Assembly: GCF_002155265.1 (NCBI RefSeq)
Contig: NZ_CP021251.1
Location: 1,984,001-2,048,000, forward strand
Reading direction: 5' to 3'
Length of the DNA: 64,000 bases
Origin: Corynebacterium pseudotuberculosis
Lineage (GTDB): Bacteria > Actinomycetota > Actinomycetes > Mycobacteriales > Mycobacteriaceae
Position numbers and translations under genes: made by a program. Shown piece by piece: positions 37,250 to 46,145 of the stretch (positions within the stretch are counted from its first letter, which is position 1; every line of letters starts with the position of its first letter). The notes beneath the pieces were generated by a model. That model worked only from the letters and a program-made list of their open reading frames with translations, made no database searches and was not told where the DNA came from.

Positions 37250-38701
37250 ATGGCACATCGCCCCGAACTACACGTCACTCCGGAAACCGGCGTCCTCGAT
37301 GCCCCAGCAGGGGCGCTTTTCGACGGACAAACGTGGCATGTCTTCCACCAGTTCCGCCCCAAATTAGAGTCCGGTGCTCGTTGGGCCCACACTGTTGCAG
37401 ACGAAACTCCTTTTGACTGGGATATTTGCGACGACGTCCTAGCTCCCGATAATGATGAAGTCCGAGTGCGAGCCGGATCGGTGACGTCTACGGATAACAC
37501 TGCCCGTCTCTATTTCACATCCGTCTCTCCTAGCGGCGACGCCATCCACTTGGCCGAGATCGCTGAAATCGATAGCACAGTCGCTGACATTAGCGATGAT
37601 CCTTCTATGATCGATCCTCATGTGCGCCGCGTAGGAGGGGTAGTAAATAACCAAGAGGGACTCAGCAATTTCCGCTCCCCATGCGTAGTTCCTAACTGGG
37701 CCACCGAGGATGATCGCGAGGAGGGGCATAAAGGTTGGATTATGCTTGCTGTGACAGGCAACGTAGAGTCCCCGACTCTTGCCATTCTTGATTCTCGCGA
37801 CGGAGTCGACTGGTCCTTGCGAGGACCACTAAAAATCGTCGGAGACTCTGGTGTTGAGGGAGAAAGACTTGTAGCACCACGTATTATCCGGCTTCGCGAC
37901 GAAATCGATAACAACATTTACGACGTTCTCATCGTTACCGTAGAAACCGGCGGCATCGACCGCTCAGGGTATCTCGTCGGAACGCTCAGCGGTCGTATAT
38001 TCACCGTGGATTCCCCCTTTGAACGCCTCGACTACGGACACGACTTCACCCGTCCGCGCAACACCAACTACACCGCCGAGGCGCTCAGTGACCTTGATGA
38101 GCACCGCTACGACACTGCCTATTTATTTGGATTGATGAATGGAATTGGGCGTCTCGACGACCCCAGTAAGCATTTAAGTTTCATCGAAGAGAAATGGGCT
38201 AACTGTTTGTCTTTTCCTAGGAAGATGACGCTGCAAGGCGGAAAAATCTATCACACACCGGTAACCGGCCTTCCTAGCGCCGTGAAAAGCTCCGATTACG
38301 CCTCTATGTGGACTTCCATCATGGATGTGCCTGAAGGTGAAGAAATTACCATCACCTTGCACGATTCAACGGGACAAGTGGCAGCCTCAATCACTCACCG
38401 TGGCGATTTACTTGAATTAGATAGATCTATGAACCCCCAACATCTCGGCGACGATATCGCTATTGCCCCGCTGACTGAGGGGGACACAGACTCCATGACA
38501 ATCATCGTGGATGGATCTACCGTAGAAGTATTTGCGGATGGCGGGCAGGTGGCAATGGCCAGTCGCGTGTACTTCAACGGCCATTGCGAGGAGTTTGCGG
38601 TTGTTGCTAGCAAAGGATCAAGCATCTCTCACACCGATGAAATCCGTCCGATGAAGAGCGTCCTTTTTACAGATGAAGACGAGAAAGGCCCTGTGCGCTA
38701 G
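37250..38701 (+). CDS. Glycoside hydrolase family 32-like protein, catalytic motifs altered
   Basis: 483 residues with the GH32 outline: an N-terminal five-blade propeller and a C-terminal sandwich (HLGDDIAIAPLTEGDTDSMTIIVDGSTVEVFADGG, the typical DxSxVEVFxxxG). GH32 invertases have WMNDPNG, RDP and EC motifs. Here the first reads TGVLDAPAGALFDGQTWHVFHQF (Asp kept, NDPNG lost), RDP reads RSPCVVP (acid/base-helper Asp lost), and the EC region is GVEGERLVAPR. The protein may have changed substrate or activity. Coupled to acetolactate decarboxylase. Start ATG 37250 follows GGAGAATAATTC. Confidence 0.8.
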   Translation: MAHRPELHVTPETGVLDAPAGALFDGQTWHVFHQFRPKLESGARWAHTVADETPFDWDICDDVLAPDNDEVRVRAGSVTSTDNTARLYFTSVSPSGDAIHLAEIAEIDSTVADISDDPSMIDPHVRRVGGVVNNQEGLSNFRSPCVVPNWATEDDREEGHKGWIMLAVTGNVESPTLAILDSRDGVDWSLRGPLKIVGDSGVEGERLVAPRIIRLRDEIDNNIYDVLIVTVETGGIDRSGYLVGTLSGRIFTVDSPFERLDYGHDFTRPRNTNYTAEALSDLDEHRYDTAYLFGLMNGIGRLDDPSKHLSFIEEKWANCLSFPRKMTLQGGKIYHTPVTGLPSAVKSSDYASMWTSIMDVPEGEEITITLHDSTGQVAASITHRGDLLELDRSMNPQHLGDDIAIAPLTEGDTDSMTIIVDGSTVEVFADGGQVAMASRVYFNGHCEEFAVVASKGSSISHTDEIRPMKSVLFTDEDEKGPVR

Positions 38702-38715
38702 CCTCAGCGAAAACA

Positions 38716-38758
38716 AAAGCCGGCTCTGGAAAATGTGAATCCTTGAGGCCGGCTTTTT
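38716..38758. terminator. Rho-independent terminator after the GH32-like gene
   Basis: AAAGCCGGC (38716-38724) pairs with GCCGGCTTT (38748-38756) across a 23-base loop and runs into TTTTTC. It separates convergent genes. Confidence 0.75.
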
Positions 38759-38776
38759 CGTCCGTAGGAGAAGGAG

Positions 38777-39643
38777 TTAGACCTTTCTAAAACGAGTAAT
38801 CATAGCTCGCGCAGTTACTTCCATCACTGGCGGTAGCGTTGCGATTCTCTCAGCTAAAACATCTGGATGGATGTGACGAGCCGAAGGACTCATCCCGATC
38901 TGGGTAGCAATGGAGTCTTGGTCTAAGCGCATAGTAAATTGAACTGGCTCTGGCTCTCCTACCGGTGTAAGGTGCCCGGCCGCCTGATCGATCATTCTTT
39001 GCACTTTTCCTTGTTCCACATCGATAATGCCGAGTGGCTCGCGCAGCTCGCCCAGGTGTCCGGTATCGGCGGTGAGCACGATAACTTGGCCACCAGGCTT
39101 GAGCACACGAGCAAACTCGGAGGCGTTTCTTGGCGCAAAGACTACGGTAATAGCGTCGATGGAGGCGTCTTGAATAGGAAGACGGGACCAGGCGTCGGCG
39201 ACTACGGCGCCTACGCGTGGATGACATTTTGCCAGAAGTTTCGCGGCAGGAACGGATACATCGATGCCGAGCCCGACGGAATTATCAACGTCGTCAAGCG
39301 TGTGCGCTAGATAGTAGCCCGTTCCGGCCCCAATCTCGCAGATAGTAGGGTGGGCGTCGTCTGCAACACCGGCCTCGTCGAGGACAGTATGCACCGCAGA
39401 GCTTACGGCTTCTACGAATGGTGCAAAGTGACCGCTGGATAGGAAGGTTTCACGGGCGCGGATCATCGACGTATCGTCGCCAGAATAGCGCAGACCGGCG
39501 CCTCCAGCGAGAGTCACATAGCCCTGACGTGCAACATCAAAGCTGTGCCCAGATTCGGACACTAGCCGCGTGGACTCGTCGACCAAGCTCAGTGGTGTTC
39601 CATCAGTAGGATCGGCAAGAACATCAATGACATGTGAAAGCAC
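38777..39643 (-). CDS. RlmA-like 23S rRNA (guanine-N1) methyltransferase, zinc finger lost
   Basis: 288 residues. RlmA/TlrB-type enzymes methylate a guanine N1 in hairpin 35 of 23S rRNA. The N-terminus keeps the family tail GHSFDVARQGYVTLAGG and SMIRARETFLSSGHFAPF, and the SAM motif is CEIGAGTGYYLA, then VVFAPRN. The four zinc-binding cysteines that normally open the protein (CPxC...C) are absent: the segment reads ADPTDGTPLSLVDESTRLVSESGHSFD. Last gene of the leftward dapE operon or a single gene after DUF3117, 29 bases downstream. Confidence 0.82.
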   Translation of the reverse strand: MLSHVIDVLADPTDGTPLSLVDESTRLVSESGHSFDVARQGYVTLAGGAGLRYSGDDTSMIRARETFLSSGHFAPFVEAVSSAVHTVLDEAGVADDAHPTICEIGAGTGYYLAHTLDDVDNSVGLGIDVSVPAAKLLAKCHPRVGAVVADAWSRLPIQDASIDAITVVFAPRNASEFARVLKPGGQVIVLTADTGHLGELREPLGIIDVEQGKVQRMIDQAAGHLTPVGEPEPVQFTMRLDQDSIATQIGMSPSARHIHPDVLAERIATLPPVMEVTARAMITRFRKV

Positions 39644-39672
39644 GCTACATGGGCTCCTTGATCAAATAAGTT

Positions 39673-39840
39673 TTATTGGGATACTGCAGTCAGCAAAGCA
39701 CCAAGCTCGGCGGCTTCTTCCTTGTTAAGCTCGATGACCAAACGGCCACCCCCATCAGTAGGAATCCGCATTACAATCTTGCGGCTCTCGAAAACAGCTT
39801 CCATCGGCCCATTACCTGTACGAGGTTTCATGGCTGCCAT
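39673..39840 (-). CDS. DUF3117 small conserved protein
   Basis: 55 residues, MAAMKPRTGNGPMEAVFESR... ending in LGALLTAVSQ. This is the highly conserved actinobacterial DUF3117 protein, found by reading the gap between the methyltransferase and the DivIVA-domain gene. Function unknown. In mycobacteria it lies in the same neighbourhood as gpgS and glgA/glgC, matching the context here. Confidence 0.88.
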   Translation of the reverse strand: MAAMKPRTGNGPMEAVFESRKIVMRIPTDGGGRLVIELNKEEAAELGALLTAVSQ

Positions 39841-39918
39841 GCAATCACCGATTCCTTAAACTCTATTGCATTGAAAAACTTTGTCGATAAAAACTACCGA
39901 CCATCACGCTTAACCAGT

Positions 39919-40206
39919 CTACTCGTTTCCTTTGTGAAGCGTTTGACACCGTAGCTCCCTCACCTGCTGCTCAAGCTCTTCAATCACCGCATCCACCTGG
40001 TCCTGACGATATCCTCGCAGCACTGTTTCAAATCGCACTGATTCCAGATCTCCCCGGCGAACAGCCTCTACGTTCTGCATCGTCAAGTCCGACGACGTAC
40101 ACAGCGGCTCCGAGGCTTCCCCGCGTCCGAACAACGCCCCTAGAAGCCACGAGAGCACAGCGACGAAGATCACTAATAAAACGATGAGCACAATCCACGA
40201 CACCAT
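39919..40206 (-). CDS. Membrane-anchored DivIVA-domain protein
   Basis: 95 residues. One N-terminal helix (WIVLIVLLVIFVAVLSWLLGALF) is followed by VEAVRRGDLESVRFETVLRGYRQDQVDAVIEELEQQV, the DivIVA N-domain signature (F-x-x-x-L-R-GY-x-x-x-QVD). DivIVA/Wag31 proteins organise polar growth in actinobacteria; this short form lacks the long coiled coil and may be a partner. It lies 28 bases after gpgS, as in mycobacteria. Confidence 0.85.
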   Translation of the reverse strand: MVSWIVLIVLLVIFVAVLSWLLGALFGRGEASEPLCTSSDLTMQNVEAVRRGDLESVRFETVLRGYRQDQVDAVIEELEQQVRELRCQTLHKGNE

Positions 40207-40234
40207 AGCTACACCAGTCCTTTCTACTTGCTCC

Positions 40235-40969
40235 CTAGGATAGGGACTTTAGCGTAGGCCTCTCTCCTACTCGCTGATTCAGCACACCGGCACGACTCAA
40301 GATAGTCCTTGTCACGATGTCGGCCATCGGGGCAAGCTCTTCCAGAGGTCGATTACGATGGGCTCGCCTGCCGACGTTCACCTCTGTTATCGCCGCCGGA
40401 CCCTGGAGACGGGCGACGTCGATAAGCAACCCGACTTCCACCCCGTAGCCATCAACAAAGGGCAGGCTACGAGCTGTGTCGGAGCGAATCGCGTATTCCC
40501 CTCCTAGCGGCTGAGTAACCTTTGCCAGCTCCGGAAACAATGTGCGGAGCAGCGGCTTTGCCGCCAGTTCAGTAACGCGCCCGCCACCGCTAGGAGAGGA
40601 AGCAAAAGCCCGCTGGTAGGAGGCTTTGACCAAGTGGATATTCGGGTCATATAAAGGCGTCGCTAGGTCGGTCACAATCGTCGGAGCGATCTCTATCAAA
40701 TCGGCGTCTAGGAATACAATGACGTCACCGGTAGCCGCGGCTGTTCCTCGCCAGAGTGCTTCCCCTTTTCCTAGTCGCGGTGGCAGCGCCACAGGTTCTT
40801 TCCAGTTAATGACGCGAGCACCCGCCCGGCGCGCCTCAGCCGCGGTCGCATCTGTGGAATCGGAATCAATGACGAGGATCTCCCAGGGGTCTGCGTTCGC
40901 TGCTACGCGCACAACTTCTCCTACCGTCGCTTCCTCGTTGAGCGCGGGGATCACCACCGAGATTTTCAC
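40235..40969 (-). CDS. gpgS: Glucosyl-3-phosphoglycerate synthase
   Basis: 244 residues, GT81 family. Transfers glucose from a nucleotide sugar to 3-phosphoglycerate, first step of glucosylglycerate and, in mycobacteria, methylglucose lipopolysaccharide synthesis. Features are VVIPALNEEATVGEVV, LVIDSDSTDAT, KGEALWRG, the DxD site FLDADLIE, and QPLGGEYAIRSDTARSLPF with VDGYGVEVGLLID. It starts with GTG overlapping the stop of folP2 by four bases. Shorter than the mycobacterial enzyme, mainly at both ends. Confidence 0.9.
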   Translation of the reverse strand: MKISVVIPALNEEATVGEVVRVAANADPWEILVIDSDSTDATAAEARRAGARVINWKEPVALPPRLGKGEALWRGTAAATGDVIVFLDADLIEIAPTIVTDLATPLYDPNIHLVKASYQRAFASSPSGGGRVTELAAKPLLRTLFPELAKVTQPLGGEYAIRSDTARSLPFVDGYGVEVGLLIDVARLQGPAAITEVNVGRRAHRNRPLEELAPMADIVTRTILSRAGVLNQRVGERPTLKSLS

Positions 40970-41823
40970 GCCAAACCTCTAGTTGTTTTCAGCGGAGAAA
41001 CCGTTCCTTGAATCGCCGCAGTCATCCGAATCACGTCAATTGTTTCTTCCACTTGATGCGAACGAAACGCCGCCACGCCTCGCTCCGCAGACCATGCTGT
41101 TGCCGCCAAAGTGCCAGGCACTCGCTTATCGACGTTCCGAGCAAGCGTTTCTCCAATAAAATCCTTATTGGACAGAGCCATGAGAACAGGCCATCCGGTG
41201 GCCACGATTTCGTCGATTCGTCGTAGAAGCTCAAGCCCGTGGAAGGTGTTTTTGCCAAAGTCATGAGTGGGGTCGATGAATATCTTGTCTTCTGGTACTC
41301 CTAGGGACACTGCGTGCTCCGCTTGCCGCGTGGTTTCATCGATAACCGCATGCACCACGTCGTCGTAATGCACGCGATACGGCCTTGTCCTAGGGACCAC
41401 GCCGCCGGTGTGTGAGCAGATATATCCAACTCGACGATCTCCAGCGACTTCTACGAGTTCTGGATCGTAACCGGCCCAGGTGTCGTTGATGAGCGCGGCG
41501 CCTGCGTCGACGGCTAACTCGGCGACTTTTGCGCGCCAGGTATCCACCGAAATGATTGTCTCGGGGAAAGCCTCGTGCACCGCAGCGATCACCGGCACCA
41601 CACGGTCTATTTCTTCAGAAATGGAAACAAACTCACCTGGCCCGGCTTTGACCCCACCGATATCCACGATCCCGGCACCGGCTGCAATCACTGCTCCTGC
41701 ACGCTTGATTGCGGCATCAAAAGCATGAGTTGCACCATGATCGTAAAAGGAATCGGGCGTCCTATTTACGATCGCCATCACCGTAGCTAAGCCTTCAGTG
41801 CCTAGGAAGGCGCTCCTAGGCAT
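40966..41823 (-). CDS. folP2: Dihydropteroate synthase homologue (FolP2 type)
   Basis: About 285 residues. TIM-barrel pterin-binding enzyme: MAIVNRTPDSFYDHG, AAGAGIVDIGGVKAGPG, ISVDTWRAKVAELAVDAGAALINDTW, ICSHTGG, IFIDPTHDFGKNTFHGLELLRR. The second mycobacterial paralogue FolP2 lies in this same position next to gpgS and is not a classical sulfonamide target, so the folate role here is uncertain. ATG 41823 begins two bases after the LOG stop and is preferred to the longer frame. The last codons overlap gpgS. Confidence 0.88.
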   Translation of the reverse strand: MPRSAFLGTEGLATVMAIVNRTPDSFYDHGATHAFDAAIKRAGAVIAAGAGIVDIGGVKAGPGEFVSISEEIDRVVPVIAAVHEAFPETIISVDTWRAKVAELAVDAGAALINDTWAGYDPELVEVAGDRRVGYICSHTGGVVPRTRPYRVHYDDVVHAVIDETTRQAEHAVSLGVPEDKIFIDPTHDFGKNTFHGLELLRRIDEIVATGWPVLMALSNKDFIGETLARNVDKRVPGTLAATAWSAERGVAAFRSHQVEETIDVIRMTAAIQGTVSPLKTTRGLA

Positions 41824-42607
41824 CGGGAGTTTTGCCCTTTGTAGGCTCAAATAGCGTTGTATGCGTATCAACGATGTGAGCGACGGCTTCTTCCACCGAG
41901 TCCGTGACTAGGAAGAGGTCTAAGTCTGTCTCTGCGATCATGCCTTCTGTCACGAGGCGTTCTTTTAGCCACTCCACCATGCCTCCCCAGAACTTCTCTC
42001 CTAGTAACACGATGGGAAAATTAGTCACTTTTCCGGTTTGGACCATGCATAGAACCTCAAACAGCTCGTCGAGTGTCCCTAGGCCACCGGGAAGACAGAC
42101 AAAAGCTTGCGAGTATTTAAGGAACATCGTTTTGCGTGCGAAGAAGTACCTAAAGTGAAGACCCAAGTCGACGTATTTGTTAATTCCTTGCTCATGCGGA
42201 AGTTCAATGCCCAGCCCCACAGAGAGACCCGCCGATTCACATGCTCCTTTATTCGCGGCTTCCATAAGGCCGGGGCCACCGCCGGTGATTACGGCGTAAT
42301 TCGCGTCGACAAGTTCTTTTCCTAAGCGCACGCCCATTTCGTAGTAGGGATGATCGGTGCCGATTCGAGCAGAGCCGAACACCGTCACGGCAGGAGGCAA
42401 TTGGGAAAGCGCATCAAATCCAGTAACAAACTCACTTTGGATGCGTAGGACGCGCCAGGGGTCGTCATGAAGCCAACCGTTATCAGCAGGAAACTCCAAA
42501 AGCCGTTGATCGTAGGTCCCGGGTTGCGCATCTTTGGATTCACGGATCAAAACCGGGCCGCGCAATAAGCGTCTTTTTTCTGCCGAGGGTAGTTTTTCTG
42601 CGCTCAT
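41816..42607 (-). CDS. LOG-family protein (TIGR00730, cytokinin riboside phosphoribohydrolase-like)
   Basis: About 263 residues. Rossmann-like lysine-decarboxylase fold with VTVFGSARIGTDHPYYE, VITGGGPGLMEAANKGA and the LOG signature PGGLGTLDELFE. LOG enzymes cleave nucleoside monophosphates to free base and ribose phosphate; the physiological substrate here is unknown. ATG 42607 follows AGGAGAGA, part of the TAG stop of dapE, and is a better start than the longer frame to 42676, which would overlap dapE. Confidence 0.9.
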   Translation of the reverse strand: MSAEKLPSAEKRRLLRGPVLIRESKDAQPGTYDQRLLEFPADNGWLHDDPWRVLRIQSEFVTGFDALSQLPPAVTVFGSARIGTDHPYYEMGVRLGKELVDANYAVITGGGPGLMEAANKGACESAGLSVGLGIELPHEQGINKYVDLGLHFRYFFARKTMFLKYSQAFVCLPGGLGTLDELFEVLCMVQTGKVTNFPIVLLGEKFWGGMVEWLKERLVTEGMIAETDLDLFLVTDSVEEAVAHIVDTHTTLFEPTKGKTPDA

Positions 42608-42615
42608 TCTCTCTC

Positions 42616-43689
42616 CTAGGTACGAAGGTAGTCCAACAAAGTGTTGGAGACGTCTGTGATCATGTGAACCGGGCACTGCTCGTCTTTCTTATGGCAGTAC
42701 GAGGGGTCACCCGGGCCAAAATTCACTGCAGGAATTCCCATTTCAGAAAAACGAGACACATCAGTCCAACCATATTTAGCACGAAATTTTCCGCCCGTTG
42801 CGCGTAGGAGAGAGACAGCAGCCGGACGGTCCAGTCCCGACCGCGCTCCCGGCACCGCGTCATCCACCTCATAGCTCACCCCGCTAGGAAGGGAGAGGGT
42901 CTCCAGCAAATGCGCCATCGCATCGTCCAGGCTGCGGTCCGGGGCAAAACGGAAGTTTACAAACATCCAGGCTTCATCGGGAATCGTGTTAGTGGCTACA
43001 CCAGATTCACAGTGCACGATATTGAGTCCCTCGTGGTAGAGGCAGGCGTCGACAAGTTTTTCCTGAGCCTCATAATTCGCGATACGGGAGATAACAGGCG
43101 CTAGGAGATGCATGGCGTTCGTTCCTAGCCACGAACGCGCAGAATGCGCTCGCACACCGTGCGCCGTGATCCGGAGACGAATAGATCCTTGGCATCCTGC
43201 TTCGATGACTGCTCCTGATGGCTCTCCTAGTAAGGCGATATCACCTTGAAGCCATTCAGGGTGTGCTTGTTGCAGATGACCTAATCCGTTGTATTCGCTG
43301 GAGACTTCCTCGCCTTCATAGCAAACGATCGTAAGGTCTTGTGCTAATTCTTGGGAATTAGCAAGGGTGGCAAAAGCATGCAGATATACAGCCATGCCGG
43401 ATTTCATGTCGACGGTTCCACAGCCAAAAAGTACGTCATCGATGAGAGTGGAAGGAACATTATCTGCTGTGGGTACGGTGTCGATGTGTCCGGCTAGGAT
43501 AACTCTGCTTCCTAGTCCCCGATGGGTGCGCGCAACCACGGTATTCCCATGACGCAGTACTTCTACGTTAGGAATGGACTTCAAGGCCTGTTCGATCAGA
43601 TCCGCAATATGCTCCTCGTGGTGAGAGGGGCTTTCAATGTCCACCAGTACACGGGTTAATTCAATAGGGTCAGCAGTCAAGTCCAACAT
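42616..43689 (-). CDS. dapE: Succinyl-diaminopimelate desuccinylase
   Basis: 357 residues of the M20 zinc-peptidase family. Removes succinate to give LL-diaminopimelate, needed for lysine and peptidoglycan. Features are VILAGHIDTVPTADN, FGCGTVDMKSGMAVYLHAF, VCYEGEEVSSEYNGLG and the C-terminal EMGIPAVNFGPGDPSYCHKKDE. First gene of the leftward operon. TATTCT lies eight bases before the ATG with no Shine-Dalgarno, so probably leaderless. The two DapD-type genes start divergently 82 bases away. Confidence 0.94.
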   Translation of the reverse strand: MLDLTADPIELTRVLVDIESPSHHEEHIADLIEQALKSIPNVEVLRHGNTVVARTHRGLGSRVILAGHIDTVPTADNVPSTLIDDVLFGCGTVDMKSGMAVYLHAFATLANSQELAQDLTIVCYEGEEVSSEYNGLGHLQQAHPEWLQGDIALLGEPSGAVIEAGCQGSIRLRITAHGVRAHSARSWLGTNAMHLLAPVISRIANYEAQEKLVDACLYHEGLNIVHCESGVATNTIPDEAWMFVNFRFAPDRSLDDAMAHLLETLSLPSGVSYEVDDAVPGARSGLDRPAAVSLLRATGGKFRAKYGWTDVSRFSEMGIPAVNFGPGDPSYCHKKDEQCPVHMITDVSNTLLDYLRT

Positions 43690-43771
43690 GACTACACAGA
43701 ATACAGCCCACTGTAGGGTACTGGTTCAATGAAGTTAGTGAAACGCTGACACCGCTACTAATCTCTTCACC

Positions 43772-44686
43772 ATGATTCACCACGGCGCCGATGCCACGGG
43801 GATAGCAAATATCGCGATGGATGGAACAGTCCTCGACACTTGGTACCCCGCCCCCAGACTCACCAGCTCCCCCATGCACCCCACAGGCACTACCCGCCTA
43901 GGAGCACACCATATATCACCGAAACTCCTCAACCTCGTGCGTATCGACGAAGACCGTCGCGTCGAGCAAATTGCCGTACACACCACCATCGCGGATCTCT
44001 CTTCCCCTCCTATCGATGCTCACGACGTCTACCTCCGGCTGCATCTGCTCTCCCACCGCATTGTTCGGCCGCATGACATCAACATGGACAACGCCACCGA
44101 TCTCCTAGCAATCGTCGCATGGACAAATAAAGGACCATGCTTACCCGATGACTTTGAGAATGTCCGCACCTCCCTGCGTTCTCGCGGGCTCATCCATGTC
44201 TATGGGATAGATAAGCTTCCTCGTATGGTGGACTACGTTGTTCCTAGCGGCGTAGAAATTACCGAAGCCGAGCGCGTGCGACTAGGAGCGCATCTTGCAC
44301 CGGGGACTAAAGTCTTACGCGAAGGCTACGTTTCTTATAACGCCGGAACCCTTGGGCCAGGACGCGTCGAAGGCCGTCTCTATGCTGGGACCGTCGTAGG
44401 CGACGAACTCGATCTAGGAATCTCTGGTTCCCTGGTTCCAGACAAAAACACCAAACGCCTCCGGGTAGGAAATAACTGCAGGCTCGGGCTTGGCGCCGCG
44501 GTTATTGGAATCGATCTCGGAGACAACATAACTGTCTGCAACAACATCGTGCTCGACCCCGCGACGCAGATCTACGACGCTTCATCAGAACAGCGCTGCA
44601 CAGCCGAATCATTACGCGGAAAATCTAATTTTTGCGTCCAAATGGAGTTCGGGCATCCGGAGCCTGTAGTTCACTTCCTCTCCTAG
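43772..44686 (+). CDS. DapD-like N-succinyltransferase paralogue
   Basis: 304 residues, clearly a relative of DapD (gene at 46146): the shared core is ...[52 protein letters not shown]. It has a left-handed beta-helix. It departs from DapD downstream: the stretch equivalent to [25 protein letters not shown] is replaced by LGLGAAVIGIDLGDNITVCNNIVLD, so the acyl-CoA site is probably altered. Tetrahydrodipicolinate may not be the acceptor. TAATCT seven bases before the ATG indicates a leaderless message. Known corynebacteria also carry a second dapD-like gene here. Confidence 0.82.
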   Translation: MIHHGADATGIANIAMDGTVLDTWYPAPRLTSSPMHPTGTTRLGAHHISPKLLNLVRIDEDRRVEQIAVHTTIADLSSPPIDAHDVYLRLHLLSHRIVRPHDINMDNATDLLAIVAWTNKGPCLPDDFENVRTSLRSRGLIHVYGIDKLPRMVDYVVPSGVEITEAERVRLGAHLAPGTKVLREGYVSYNAGTLGPGRVEGRLYAGTVVGDELDLGISGSLVPDKNTKRLRVGNNCRLGLGAAVIGIDLGDNITVCNNIVLDPATQIYDASSEQRCTAESLRGKSNFCVQMEFGHPEPVVHFLS

Positions 44687-44770
44687 TCATCGCACCTGCA
44701 CGAGGGTGCAGACATAAAATTAGCTAGCCGTTGATTATATTCCGAGCGCGTGTCGGGTTAAAGTCTTCTC

Positions 44771-46135
44771 ATGACTGAAGCAACCTCCGAGACCGGGCTC
44801 GGAAGCGGACTTAAGACCCGGCATCTCACGATGATGGGGCTAGGATCGGCAATCGGCGCCGGCCTCTTCCTAGGGACGGGCGTAGGAATCGCTGCTGCCG
44901 GCCCCGCCGTTCTCATCGCCTATATCATCTCCGGTATCTTCGTCGTTTTTGTGATGCAGATGCTAGGAGAGCTTGCGGCAGCACGTCCTGCCTCTGGCTC
45001 ATTCTCCATCTATGCAGAACAGGCATTCGGCCGTTGGGCAGGGTTCAGCCTGGGCTGGCTTTATTGGTTCATGCTCACCATGGTTCTCGGCGCTGAAATG
45101 ACAGGAGCGGCGGCGATTATGGGGCAATGGTTTGGCATCGACCCATGGATTCCCGCATTAGTGTGTGTTGTATTTTTCGCAGTAATTAACTTTGCCCAAG
45201 TCGGTGGTTTTGGCGAGTTCGAATTTTGGTTCGCGTTTATCAAAGTCGCGGTTATCATTGTCTTCCTTATCATTGGCGTCCTACTCATCTTCGGCCTCCT
45301 ACCGGGACACGATTACGTAGGAACACGACACTTCCTCGGCGACGGATTCATGCCCAACGGAATCACAGGAGTAGCAACTGGCCTCCTAGCCGTAGCCTTC
45401 GCATTCGGCGGCACTGAAATCGTCACGATCGCCGCAGCGGAATCAGAGGACCCCAAGACCGCTATCGCCACAGCAGTGCGCTCGGTAATTTGGCGAATTT
45501 CAACGTTCTATCTGGGCTCGGTGCTCGTCATCAGCTTCCTACTCCCCTACAGCCAAATCGGCGGCGCAAAAACTGCTGCGCAGTCTCCTTTCACCATCAT
45601 CCTAGGAATGGCCAACATTCCAGGCGTAGTTGGCTTCATGGAAGCCATCATTGTTGTTGCTCTGCTCTCTGCCTTCAACGCGCAGATTTACGCTACTTCT
45701 CGTTTTGTGCATTCCATGGCGCAACGAGGAAATGCCCCTAGGATGTTTGCATCGACAAATCGTGGGGGTGTCCCCATCGCAGCGGTGATCCTGAGTATGG
45801 TTTTTGCGTTCGCTTCCGTTGGACTCCAGTATTGGAATCCTGCGGGACTCCTCAGCTTCCTACTCAACGCAGTAGGAGGATGCCTTATTGTCATCTGGAG
45901 CATGATTTCCCTGTCCTATATCAAGCTGCACCCTGAGCTCGTGAAAAACGGAGAGATCACCACAGTCCGCATGTGGTGCTATCCATGGCTCGCCTGGTTT
46001 ACCGTTGCCGGTTTTGTGGGACTCACCCTCCTCATGCTTTCCGACGACTCCTCCCGCAGCCAAATCACCTCTGTAACCGTTGTCTTTACGGTTTTGATTA
46101 TCTTGTCATTCCTCACTAGGAAAAAGAGTAAGTAG
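44771..46135 (+). CDS. Amino-acid permease (APC superfamily, first copy)
   Basis: 454 residues, about twelve membrane helices. Amino-acid/polyamine permease of the AAT family: [43 protein letters not shown], the conserved [24 protein letters not shown] and [13 protein letters not shown]. The substrate cannot be read, though similarity suggests aromatic, histidine or proline-type transport. It lies between the two DapD-type genes. TAAAGT six bases before the ATG suggests a leaderless message. About ten copies of the TAGGA-type motif lie in this one gene. Confidence 0.88.
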   Translation: MTEATSETGLGSGLKTRHLTMMGLGSAIGAGLFLGTGVGIAAAGPAVLIAYIISGIFVVFVMQMLGELAAARPASGSFSIYAEQAFGRWAGFSLGWLYWFMLTMVLGAEMTGAAAIMGQWFGIDPWIPALVCVVFFAVINFAQVGGFGEFEFWFAFIKVAVIIVFLIIGVLLIFGLLPGHDYVGTRHFLGDGFMPNGITGVATGLLAVAFAFGGTEIVTIAAAESEDPKTAIATAVRSVIWRISTFYLGSVLVISFLLPYSQIGGAKTAAQSPFTIILGMANIPGVVGFMEAIIVVALLSAFNAQIYATSRFVHSMAQRGNAPRMFASTNRGGVPIAAVILSMVFAFASVGLQYWNPAGLLSFLLNAVGGCLIVIWSMISLSYIKLHPELVKNGEITTVRMWCYPWLAWFTVAGFVGLTLLMLSDDSSRSQITSVTVVFTVLIILSFLTRKKSK

Positions 46136-46145
46136 ACTCCCACAC

